Part shown: positions 38,990 through 45,474 of the stretch, piece by piece
How positions within the stretch are numbered: the stretch's first letter is position 1
Layout: each line of letters opens with the position of its first letter
Origin: Ruminococcus sp. CAG:488
GTDB lineage: Bacteria; Bacillota; Clostridia; Oscillospirales; Acutalibacteraceae
Reading direction: 5' to 3'
DNA: 45,474 nt
Assembly: GCA_000434055.1 (NCBI GenBank)
Contig: HF999648.1
Location: forward strand, 36,102 to 81,575
Position numbers and translations under genes: made by a program
Notes under the pieces: model-generated
Seen by the model: the letters and a program-made list of their open reading frames with translations, nothing else
What the model was told of the DNA's origin: nothing
Database searches by the model: none

Positions 38990-41227
38990 TTATATCAGCG
39001 AAAGCTGTTCACCGGCGTCCTCTGCGCTCAGGGTTGCTCCCGAGGCAGGAAGATTTTTCGTCTTGTATCTGTAGGGCTTTGCAAATTCGCCCTTGCGATA
39101 ATCCCTGACGAGTTTAACAACATGACCCTTTTTCAGCGTCATGACCGCAACACCCTGAGTGTCCTTGGTTGTCTTTGGAACTATTGCCCCTGTGTTGAAC
39201 AGCAGCAGCTTGCCTGCCGTTGATTCAATCACAAGATCGCAATCCTCTTCAATCTTTCTTATTGCCGCTATGGGTGACTTGTTACTGTATGCCTTGATAA
39301 GCTTCTTTCTGTTCGTTTTGGTCTGATATGACGCAAGGTCAACCTTTGCAACCTTTCCGTTTTCAAAGAAGAACATTACATATCCCTTGTAGTCGAGCGT
39401 TGAAACCATGTAAATTGCGTTTTCGCCGCTGTCCATCTGGAGTTTATTTGCAACGAAATCTCCGAGCTGGCTCGCTTTGCCGAGGTCAAAATCGGCAGCC
39501 TTTGCTTTATATACCTGACACTGATCCGTAAAGAACAGCAAATCCGTATTATTAGTCGCTTCGATTTCAAGCAGCATTTCGTCGCCCTCTTTGAGCTTCT
39601 GCTCGCCGCTCATTCTGAGCGCCTGCGGCGTTATCTTCTTGAAATAGCCCTCCTTTGAGAAGAAAAGATTGACAGGAAAATCGGGAATTTCCTCCTCGGT
39701 CTCCTCCTCGGCTACTTCTGAAGCGAATATAATTCGGGTTTTTCTGTCCTGACCGTATTTATTTACAACATCGGTCAGCTCATTGACAAGAATCTTCTTT
39801 ATCTTCGACTTATGAGCTAAGATATCCTCCATTTTTTCAATGTCGGCTCTGAGCTGTTCGATATCCTGCGTTCTCTTGAGAATATACTCACGGTTGAGGT
39901 GACGAAGCTTTATCTCGGCAACATAATTCGCCTGAATTTCATCAATACCGAAGCCAATCATCAAATTGGGAACAACTTCGCTTTCTTCCTCGGTCGAGCG
40001 GATTATTTTAATCGCCTTGTCGATATCAAGAAGAATCTTTTGCAAACCTTCAAGCAAATGAAGCTTGTCTTTAGCCTTGCTCAAATCAAAATAAACTCTG
40101 CGCTTGACACATTCTGTTCTGAATGCTATCCACTCGTTGAGTATCTCGCCGACTCCCATGACCCTCGGCGCACCCGCAATCAGTACATTAAAGTTGCAGG
40201 AGAATGTATCCTCGAGAGGAGTAGCCTTATAAAGCTTCTGCATGAGCTTGTCGGGATCCGTGCCTTTTTTGAGGTCGATTGTAATTTTAAGTCCCGACTT
40301 GTCCGTTTCGTCACGGATATCGCTGATTTCACGCAGAGATCCGGACTTAAATTTTTCGATAACCTTGTCGATAATTGCTTCGGCAGTCGTTGTCGGCGGA
40401 ATTTCGGTGATATCAATGCACTTTCCGTCTTTATCGTAATTATACTTCGCTCTTATCTTGAAGCCGCCGCGACCTGTTTTGTAAATCGTGTCAATAACAT
40501 CTCTGTCATAGAGAAGAAGGCCGCCGCCGGCGAAATCCGGAGCCTTAAGCGTTTCGGAAATATCGGCTTCGGGATCTTTAATGAGCGCAATCGTCGTTTC
40601 ACAAAGCTCACGAAGGTTGAACGGACAAATTGAGCTTGCCATACCTACGGCAATACCTGTCGTCGGGTTGGCGAGAATACTCGGAAAGCGCACAGGCAAA
40701 AGGCTCGGCTCTTTCATTGTGTTGTCGTAGTTATCGACAAAATCCACCGTATCCTTATCAATTTCGGCAAAAAGCTCCGTACAGATCGGTGCGAGCTTTG
40801 CCTCTGTATATCTCGGAGCCGCCCACTGCATATCTCTTGAATACGCCTTGCCGAAGTTACCCTTTGAGTCAACAAACGGGTGCAAAAGCGCTTCGTAGCC
40901 TCTCGAAAGGCGAACCATCGTATCGTAAATCGCAGCGTCGCCGTGGGGATTGAGCTTCATAGTTTGACCGACGATGTTCGCCGATTTTGTCCTTGCTCCG
41001 TTGATAAGCCCCATTTTATACATTGTATAAAGGAGCTTTCTGTGAGAGGGCTTGAAGCCGTCAATCTCGGGAATTGCACGTGAAAGAATAACGCTCATTG
41101 CATATGGCATATAGTTCGTTTCAAGCGTATCGGTGATATTCTGACGTAAAACCTCGCCTGCGCCGAGAATATGGGTATTCTGATCCATTTTTTCAACGGG
41201 CTTTTCCGTTTTCTTTTTCTTAGCCAT
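38990..41227 (-). CDS. Type IIA topoisomerase subunit A (ParC/GyrA-like)
   Basis: A 745-residue DNA breakage-rejoining subunit. The catalytic tyrosine is Tyr140 in WAAPRYTEAKLAP. The winged-helix region has KPSHRKLLYTMYKMGL, VGQTMKLNPHGDAAIYDTMVRLSR, and the tower/coiled-coil region is ~330-480. The C-terminal part (~500-745) is a beta-pinwheel-like domain without the GyrA-box (QRRGGKG), so this is unlikely to be the gyrase A subunit; it fits the divergent second type IIA pair in Clostridia, usually labelled topoisomerase IV or simply subunit A. Its ATG is 14 bases after the subunit B stop with AGGAG between, so the two are one operon. A downstream non-coding stretch (38930-38980) can form alternative CGCACAAA/TTTGTGCG hairpins. 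Confidence 0.9.
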   Translation of the reverse strand: MAKKKKTEKPVEKMDQNTHILGAGEVLRQNITDTLETNYMPYAMSVILSRAIPEIDGFKPSHRKLLYTMYKMGLINGARTKSANIVGQTMKLNPHGDAAIYDTMVRLSRGYEALLHPFVDSKGNFGKAYSRDMQWAAPRYTEAKLAPICTELFAEIDKDTVDFVDNYDNTMKEPSLLPVRFPSILANPTTGIAVGMASSICPFNLRELCETTIALIKDPEADISETLKAPDFAGGGLLLYDRDVIDTIYKTGRGGFKIRAKYNYDKDGKCIDITEIPPTTTAEAIIDKVIEKFKSGSLREISDIRDETDKSGLKITIDLKKGTDPDKLMQKLYKATPLEDTFSCNFNVLIAGAPRVMGVGEILNEWIAFRTECVKRRVYFDLSKAKDKLHLLEGLQKILLDIDKAIKIIRSTEEESEVVPNLMIGFGIDEIQANYVAEIKLRHLNREYILKRTQDIEQLRADIEKMEDILAHKSKIKKILVNELTDVVNKYGQDRKTRIIFASEVAEEETEEEIPDFPVNLFFSKEGYFKKITPQALRMSGEQKLKEGDEMLLEIEATNNTDLLFFTDQCQVYKAKAADFDLGKASQLGDFVANKLQMDSGENAIYMVSTLDYKGYVMFFFENGKVAKVDLASYQTKTNRKKLIKAYSNKSPIAAIRKIEEDCDLVIESTAGKLLLFNTGAIVPKTTKDTQGVAVMTLKKGHVVKLVRDYRKGEFAKPYRYKTKNLPASGATLSAEDAGEQLSLI

Positions 41228-41241
41228 TCATACCACTCCTC

Positions 41242-43224
41242 TCAGCTTAAATCGAGCATGTCGATATAAAGATGTCCGTTGTCGGCAATGTGCTCCTTAC
41301 GTCCTGCAAGGTTGTCCCCGAGCAGCATATCAAATATTTGTGACGTTCTCTCTGCGTCCTCGGGAAGAATCTCGACAAGACGGCGAGTCTCGGGATTCAT
41401 TGTCGTCATCCACATCATATCCGCCTCATTTTCACCGAGTCCCTTTGAACGCTGAATTGTATATTTCTGATTTCCTATCTCCTCAAGAGCCTGCGCTTTC
41501 TCCTTTTCGGTATAGGCAAACCATACCTGATCCTTCGTGTTGATTTCGTAAAGCGGAGTTTCCGCAATAAAGACCTTGCCTTCCTCGATGAGGGTCGGCA
41601 TAAGTCTGTATATCATCGTTAAAATAAGCGTTCTTATCTGAAAACCGTCAACGTCGGCATCTGTACATATAATGACCTTATTGTATCTGAGCATATCGAG
41701 ATTGAACTGTGCAAGACCCTTCATCGCCTTGCTCTTGACCTCAACGCCGCAGCCGAGTACTTTAATAAGATCTGTTATGATCTCGCTTTTAAAAATTCTG
41801 TCGTACTCAACCTTCAGACAATTGAGTATCTTACCTCTGACGGGCATGAGTGCCTGAAATTCAGAGTTTCTCGCCTGCTTACAGGCACCGAGAGCAGAAT
41901 CACCCTCAACGATAAAAAGCTCACGTTCGCTTGCGTCCTTTGTGCGGCAGTCGACAAACTTCTGAACTCTGTTAGCAAGGTCGTTCGAGGTTGAAAGCGT
42001 CTTTTTAAGGCTCTGACGTGTTGTTTCCGCCTTAACTCGGCTTCTCATGTTGACGAGCACCTGGTTGGCGATTTTCTCAGCCTCTGCCCTGTTCTCTATG
42101 AAATAGATTTCAAGCTGATGCTTGAAGAAATCCGTCATCGCTTCCTGAATAAATTTATTTGTAATAGCCTTTTTCGTCTGATTTTCGTATGAGGTCTGAG
42201 TTGAGAACGCGGAAATGACAAGAATCATGCAATCCTCTATATCCTCAAACTTAATTTTCGGGTCATTCTTTACATATTTTCCGTTCGCCTTGAGATAAGC
42301 GTCAATCTGATATGTGAACGCATTTCTGACCGCCTTTTCGGGTGCGCCGCCGTGCTCCAACCAGCTCGAATTGTGGTAATACTCCTTGAGCTGGTTTTTA
42401 TTTGAGAAACAAAGCGCCGAATTGATGAGCACTTTATAGTCATTGAGGTCGTCACGGTCACGTCCGACACGCTCGGCTTTCCACGTCTGCACACTTGTCA
42501 TTGCGTTATCGCCGGCAATCTCCTTGACGTAATCCGTGATACCGTCCGTGTAGCAATATTCAAACGTTTCAAACTGAGTCTTGTTAAGCTGATTTTTGAG
42601 AATAAACTTAACGCCTGCGTTGACTATAGCCTGACGCTTAATAGTGCTCTGATAATATTCAAGCGGAATGTCGATATCGGTAAAGACCTTGAGATCCGGG
42701 CGCCATTTTATGCGTGAGCCCGTGTCCCTCTTGGTGTATTTTTCCTTTTCCATTTCGCCGACGGCCTTGCCTTTTTTGAAATTGAGCTTATAGCACCAGC
42801 CGTCACGGTGAATTTCGGCTTCCATGTACTCCGAGGCGAACTGGGTGGCACAAAGTCCGAGTCCGTTAAGACCGAGTGAGTATTCATAGCTGCCGCCGTT
42901 GTTCGTGTTGTATTTGCCTCCTGCATAAAGAGTGCAGAAAACAAGGAACCAGTTATAGTTCTTTTCTTTCTCGTTATAGTCAACCGGAATTCCTCGGCCG
43001 AAATCCTGAATTTCAACCGACTTGTCGAGAAAGCGCGTGATAATTATTTTATCGCCGAATCCCTCACGAGCCTCGTCAATTGAGTTTGACAAAATTTCAA
43101 AAACGGAATGCTGACAACCTTCCAATCCGTCGGAGCCGAAAATAACAGCAGGACGTTTACGAACCCGGTCGGGTCCCTTGAGCGCCACAATATCGTTATT
43201 TCCGTAGCTTGTCTTTTTTGCCAT
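41242..43224 (-). CDS. Type IIA topoisomerase subunit B (ParE/GyrB-like)
   Basis: A 660-residue ATPase subunit. GHKL ATP-site motifs: Glu43 and Asn47 (FEILSNSIDEA), Asp74 with GRGIP (DFGRGIPVD), and the GLNGLGLCATQF glycine lid (~118-129). The transducer domain is ~230-400. The TOPRIM domain has LFIVEGDSALGACKQAR with ALMPVRGKILN and the Mg-binding ICTDADVDGFQI. The C-terminal LPTLIEEGKVFIAETPLYEI and RSKGLGENEADMMW are family-typical. It is a divergent ParE/GyrB paralogue working with the adjacent subunit A. ATG 43224 was chosen: AGGA lies 12 bases upstream (long but usable), while the ATG at 43236 directly abuts that site. A TTGACT/TAAAAT promoter with an overlapping palindrome precedes it. 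Confidence 0.92.
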   Translation of the reverse strand: MAKKTSYGNNDIVALKGPDRVRKRPAVIFGSDGLEGCQHSVFEILSNSIDEAREGFGDKIIITRFLDKSVEIQDFGRGIPVDYNEKEKNYNWFLVFCTLYAGGKYNTNNGGSYEYSLGLNGLGLCATQFASEYMEAEIHRDGWCYKLNFKKGKAVGEMEKEKYTKRDTGSRIKWRPDLKVFTDIDIPLEYYQSTIKRQAIVNAGVKFILKNQLNKTQFETFEYCYTDGITDYVKEIAGDNAMTSVQTWKAERVGRDRDDLNDYKVLINSALCFSNKNQLKEYYHNSSWLEHGGAPEKAVRNAFTYQIDAYLKANGKYVKNDPKIKFEDIEDCMILVISAFSTQTSYENQTKKAITNKFIQEAMTDFFKHQLEIYFIENRAEAEKIANQVLVNMRSRVKAETTRQSLKKTLSTSNDLANRVQKFVDCRTKDASERELFIVEGDSALGACKQARNSEFQALMPVRGKILNCLKVEYDRIFKSEIITDLIKVLGCGVEVKSKAMKGLAQFNLDMLRYNKVIICTDADVDGFQIRTLILTMIYRLMPTLIEEGKVFIAETPLYEINTKDQVWFAYTEKEKAQALEEIGNQKYTIQRSKGLGENEADMMWMTTMNPETRRLVEILPEDAERTSQIFDMLLGDNLAGRKEHIADNGHLYIDMLDLS

Positions 43225-43260
43225 AAAAATGACCATTCCTTTCTCTAAAGCAATACTTTC

Positions 43261-43293
43261 CAAGATACAAAGTATATTTTACACTATATCTTG
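43261..43293. repeat. Palindrome overlapping the topoisomerase promoter
   Basis: CAAGATA (43261-43267) and TATCTTG (43287-43293) are perfect inverted arms 19 bases apart. They straddle the -10 box and the transcription start of the parE-parC-like operon, the position expected of a repressor operator. Confidence 0.5.
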
Positions 43294-43305
43294 TGGTTTA
43301 GTCAA
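43276..43305 (-). promoter_or_regulatory. Promoter of the parE-parC-like operon
   Basis: On the minus strand TTGACT (43305-43300), an 18-base spacer and TAAAAT (43281-43276). Confidence 0.7.
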
Positions 43306-43329
43306 GCTTTTTTGCATATGAATATTCCC

Positions 43330-43362
43330 GCCCTGCACGGTGCCAAGGGGAGGCTTCTGCCG
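43330..43362. repeat. Degenerate intergenic repeat remnant
   Basis: GCACGGTGCC followed by AAGGGGAGGC, with CTTCTGCCG after it, resembles half of a GC-rich palindromic repeat (GCCTCCC..AAGGGAGG..GGCACGG type) that I associate with intergenic regions of gut Clostridia. The rest of 43306-43424 shows nothing I can assign. Confidence 0.4.
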
Positions 43363-43424
43363 AACTTAACATCGACCTCTAAGAATTGTGCTTTTACCGA
43401 ACCTATACAACACATCTCAACGAA

Positions 43425-43463
43425 AACAAAAACTGCCCCGAAGCACTCGGAGCAGTCTTTTTA
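43425..43463. terminator. Bidirectional terminator of the pduL gene
   Basis: ACTGCCCCGA (43432-43441) pairs with TCGGAGCAGT (43447-43456) with one mismatch/wobble. TTTTTGTTTT follows on the minus strand and CTTTTTA on the plus strand. Confidence 0.85.
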
Positions 43464-43474
43464 AAATTTACAGC

Positions 43475-44050
43475 TTATTTAATAATCTCACCCATCATGC
43501 CGGGAGTTGCGAAAGCTGCGTTTGACTCATCTGTATCAATGTGCATTGCAAGGGCATACTTGGGGCTTACTCTTACAACAACATCACCGAAAACAAGCGA
43601 ACGTCCGTTGGAGTTGATTTTAACGGAAACTATCTCCTTATCCTTGAGACCAAACTTTTCGGCATCCTCGGGAGTTGCATGAATGTGACGCTTTGCAACG
43701 ATAACGCCCTCGCTGAGCTCGACCTCACCTGCGGGACCTACCAGCTTGCATGCGCCGCTGCCTGCGATATCGCCCGACTCACGGCAGGGTGCGTTTACGC
43801 CGATCGAACGGGCGTCCGAAGCGGAAAGCTCAACCTGAGTCTCGGGACGAACGGGGCCGAGAATTGATACAGCGGGGAAGCTGCTCTTGGATCCGATAAC
43901 CTGAACCCTTTCGTTTGAAGCGAACTGACCCGGCTGAGAAAGATCCTTCTTTTTGGTAAGCTCATATCCCTTGCCGAAGAGAGTTTCAAGAACCTCCTGT
44001 GTGACATGAACATGGCGAGCCGATGTTTCGACTAAAACCTGATTTGACAT
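43475..44050 (-). CDS. pduL: Phosphate propanoyltransferase / phosphotransacetylase, PduL family
   Basis: A 191-residue enzyme converting acyl-CoA and phosphate to acyl-phosphate and CoA, feeding substrate-level phosphorylation with acetate kinase. Two PduL domains are visible with zinc ligands His13 and His15 (SARHVHVT), Glu74 (QVELSASDAR), His122 and His124 (AKRHIHATPEDA) and His170 (AMHIDTDESNAA). The protein starts almost directly at the catalytic domain and lacks the N-terminal encapsulation helix used for microcompartment targeting, so it is the free cytosolic type that replaces Pta in some Firmicutes. ATG 44050 follows GAGG at 9 bases. It has its own promoter and terminator. No acetate kinase gene is adjacent. 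Confidence 0.94.
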   Translation of the reverse strand: MSNQVLVETSARHVHVTQEVLETLFGKGYELTKKKDLSQPGQFASNERVQVIGSKSSFPAVSILGPVRPETQVELSASDARSIGVNAPCRESGDIAGSGACKLVGPAGEVELSEGVIVAKRHIHATPEDAEKFGLKDKEIVSVKINSNGRSLVFGDVVVRVSPKYALAMHIDTDESNAAFATPGMMGEIIK

Positions 44051-44086
44051 TTTAAACAACCTCACTTTTATTGGTTTCCGTCAATT

Positions 44087-44115
44087 ATTATAAAACCTTA
44101 TTATAAAAAATGCAA
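44087..44115 (-). promoter_or_regulatory. Sigma-A promoter of pduL
   Basis: On the minus strand TTGCAT (44115-44110), a 17-base spacer and TATAAT (44092-44087). Confidence 0.85.
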
Positions 44116-44148
44116 CTGTTTTTATTATCATCTTTACTTTCTTATTTG

Positions 44149-44177
44149 TTGACGAAAGGGCTTACAGATGATATAAT
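44149..44177 (+). promoter_or_regulatory. Sigma-A promoter of the acyltransferase gene
   Basis: TTGACG (44149-44154), a 17-base spacer and TATAAT (44172-44177). Confidence 0.85.
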
Positions 44178-44210
44178 ATAAATATTGCGGATATCTGAGG
44201 GGGTAAATGC

Positions 44211-45248
44211 TTGATTACAAAGAAAATGAGCAGCACAATAAAATCCGTCGGATTTATTATGACCCTTATAATTGTTTTTTATCATTGCAATTACAGCGGT
44301 GAGCCCTTCGGCTCATTTGACGGCAAAGCAATCGGTATTGTCGATTCATCTGCCGAAGCTTTGGCTTTTGTTGCTATGTGCTGGTTCTTTTCAATCAGCG
44401 GATTCCTGCTTTTTCGCAATCTGACTCTTAAGAATTATGCAGAGAAGTTAAAAAAACGTGCGGTTTCGCTTTTGGTGCCGTATTTCATCTGGGAATTTGC
44501 CGCAGTTGTTCCGCTGATCGTTATACCGCTCATACGTCACAGCTCAATTGTTTTTTCCAAGCTTTTTCAAGATTTGCTCTGCGGCGTATTTCTGATGAAA
44601 AGCCTGCCGCCGAACGGTGCGCTTTGGTATCTCTACGCACTGTTTTTGCTGACCGCTTTATCGCCGCTTTTTCTTTTGCTATTCAAAAATAAAAACATCG
44701 GCTGGCTCGCAACCGTGGCTTTGACCGTGCTTATATATTGCCTGGACAACACCGACAACATCGTTAGCAGGCAAATTCTTTCCTACGGATATATCAGGCT
44801 GGTTTTTTCATATCTCCCGTCGTTTCTCATCGGAGCGTTTATGGGTCATTTCTCGGAGAATTCCGACGGAACCGATAAGATAAAATATATCCTGTCTCTG
44901 CTTCTTGCAGGCATACTTTTTGAAGGGGCTTTCACGGGAATTGCAAAGGATTCGCTTGTCAGAATTCTTCCGGTGCTGATTTTGTATTTTATGCCTGACC
45001 TTACGGCTTTTGAAGGCAAAAAAGCTTATCGAATTTCATTTCTCGTCTATGCAATTCATCAGCCGCTTCTTGAATTCAGGCGATTTTTGATCCCGGCCGT
45101 GTCAAAAATACCGTATGCGTTCTTTGCAAGCCTTACGCTTCGCTTTTTATTCATTATAATTATAATTGCCGCTGCAGCGTTCATTCACTTTGTGCTCGGA
45201 AAAATTGCTCCCAAGCTGTTAAATATCGTTACAGGCGGAAGATCATAA
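44211..45248 (+). CDS. Membrane acyltransferase (acyltransferase family 3, OafA-like)
   Basis: A 345-residue polytopic membrane protein with about ten helices. The first helix ends in IIVFYHCNYSGEP with His25, corresponding to the essential His of acyltransferase-3 proteins, and FSISGFLLFR (~65-74) with its Arg is the second hallmark. LVPYFIWEF and LWYLYALFLLTALSPLF are typical of the family. Such enzymes O-acetylate or O-acylate exopolysaccharides, peptidoglycan or lipids across the membrane; the target is unknown. The start is TTG 44211 with GGGGG 7 bases upstream; ATG 44226 is a possible alternative. A clear promoter precedes it. The next gene begins 17 bases later in the same direction. 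Confidence 0.85.
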   Translation: MITKKMSSTIKSVGFIMTLIIVFYHCNYSGEPFGSFDGKAIGIVDSSAEALAFVAMCWFFSISGFLLFRNLTLKNYAEKLKKRAVSLLVPYFIWEFAAVVPLIVIPLIRHSSIVFSKLFQDLLCGVFLMKSLPPNGALWYLYALFLLTALSPLFLLLFKNKNIGWLATVALTVLIYCLDNTDNIVSRQILSYGYIRLVFSYLPSFLIGAFMGHFSENSDGTDKIKYILSLLLAGILFEGAFTGIAKDSLVRILPVLILYFMPDLTAFEGKKAYRISFLVYAIHQPLLEFRRFLIPAVSKIPYAFFASLTLRFLFIIIIIAAAAFIHFVLGKIAPKLLNIVTGGRS

Positions 45249-45265
45249 AAAAATAAGGTGCTAAA

Positions 45266-45474
45266 ATGAAGAAAAAAACATTGAATTCAATCCCGAAATT
45301 ACCTACCGCCGTTCAAGTGACATGGTATGTGTGTCGAGGGCTCCTTTTCATATGGGGCGCAGTCATGCTTTTAACCGGCTACACAACGGAATTTCTTGAG
45401 GCGGTTTTTGCGATAATTTTTACTTTTCTGTGGGATCTCTTTCAGCTTCTCGGAGGAAAAACTTTTATCACACT
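45266..45474 (+). CDS. Membrane protein, unknown (3' partial, cut by window end)
   Basis: An open frame of 69 codons runs off the end of the window. It begins at ATG 45266 behind AAGGTG and gives a basic N-terminus (MKKKTLNSIPKLP) followed by two hydrophobic helices (~22-38 and ~45-61). It continues without a stop. It lies 17 bases after the acyltransferase and is probably co-transcribed. Nothing more can be said of its family from this fragment. Confidence 0.65.
   Translation, partial: MKKKTLNSIPKLPTAVQVTWYVCRGLLFIWGAVMLLTGYTTEFLEAVFAIIFTFLWDLFQLLGGKTFIT

Noticed and set aside
38863..39223. Plus-strand open frames over the secG-topoisomerase gap and the topoisomerase 3' end
   Set aside because: They run through a strong intrinsic terminator and antisense to the topoisomerase gene, with no ribosome site.
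43475..44050. PduL as part of a bacterial microcompartment operon
   Set aside because: No N-terminal targeting helix and no shell or enzyme genes on either side.
1..45474. CRISPR arrays, tRNA or rRNA genes, prophage, or intact insertion sequences
   Set aside because: No regularly spaced repeats, cloverleaf sequences, phage structural genes or transposase frames were recognised on reading both strands.

Overview
The window looks like chromosomal DNA from an anaerobic, probably gut-associated Clostridia bacterium, most like Oscillospiraceae/Ruminococcaceae. This is inferred from the gene families present: paired dockerin proteins, a SigH-type sigma factor, an RqcH/trmK/nif3 cluster, a sodium-pump decarboxylase subunit, a MepA-type MATE pump behind a guanidine-IV-like leader, frequent TTG starts and near-consensus sigma-A promoters. 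I see no rRNA, tRNA, CRISPR array, phage genes or intact insertion sequence. Most of the window is ordinary chromosome with a few accessory islands.

Layout. 1-5.1 kb: the end of a permease-like membrane protein, a secreted amidase, an HAD phosphatase, and two tandem secreted dockerin proteins sharing a 73-bp perfectly identical signal-peptide block. 5.1-9.5 kb (minus strand): a large GH2 beta-galactosidase, a sugar isomerase-like TIM barrel and a DUF6054 protein. 9.6-13.2 kb (plus): DUF1846 protein, peptidase E-like protein and an exported metallophosphoesterase. 13.3-15.8 kb (minus): ispE with three small envelope proteins downstream and an HEYGH-motif membrane protein upstream. 15.9-24.7 kb (plus): a tightly packed eight-gene run: DUF1858, trmK, nif3, rqcH, polA, a 2-hydroxyacid dehydrogenase, a fused tyrosine phosphatase-RimI acetyltransferase, and tsaD. 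Its theme is tRNA modification, ribosome quality control and DNA repair.

24.7-27.9 kb is the most interesting part. A sodium-translocating decarboxylase beta subunit and a hidden 52-residue membrane protein (an OadG-like candidate) are transcribed leftward from a leader resembling a yybP-ykoY (Mn2+) riboswitch with an overlapping terminator. A MepA-type MATE pump is transcribed rightward from a leader resembling a guanidine-IV riboswitch, also followed by a terminator. Two divergent, probably ligand-controlled operons therefore sit back to back.

27.9-33.5 kb holds a surface/glycan-flavoured set: GT2 glycosyltransferase, a 729-residue glycosidase-like protein, an FkbM methyltransferase and a CPBP-like membrane protein lacking its catalytic residues. 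33.6-38.7 kb holds a zinc-ribbon protein, a SigH-like sigma factor, truB, a DMT transporter, a VTC polyphosphate polymerase-like protein paired with DUF4956, and secG. 38.7-43.3 kb holds a possible plus-strand structured RNA and a type IIA topoisomerase pair (parE-parC-like). 43.3-45.5 kb holds pduL, an acyltransferase and the start of a membrane protein cut by the window edge.

Several starts were moved from the longest reading frame to the codon behind a good ribosome binding site. In the lacZ-like, truB and metallophosphoesterase genes the longest frame begins inside the promoter. All RNA and family assignments are from reading the sequence by eye; no search was run.
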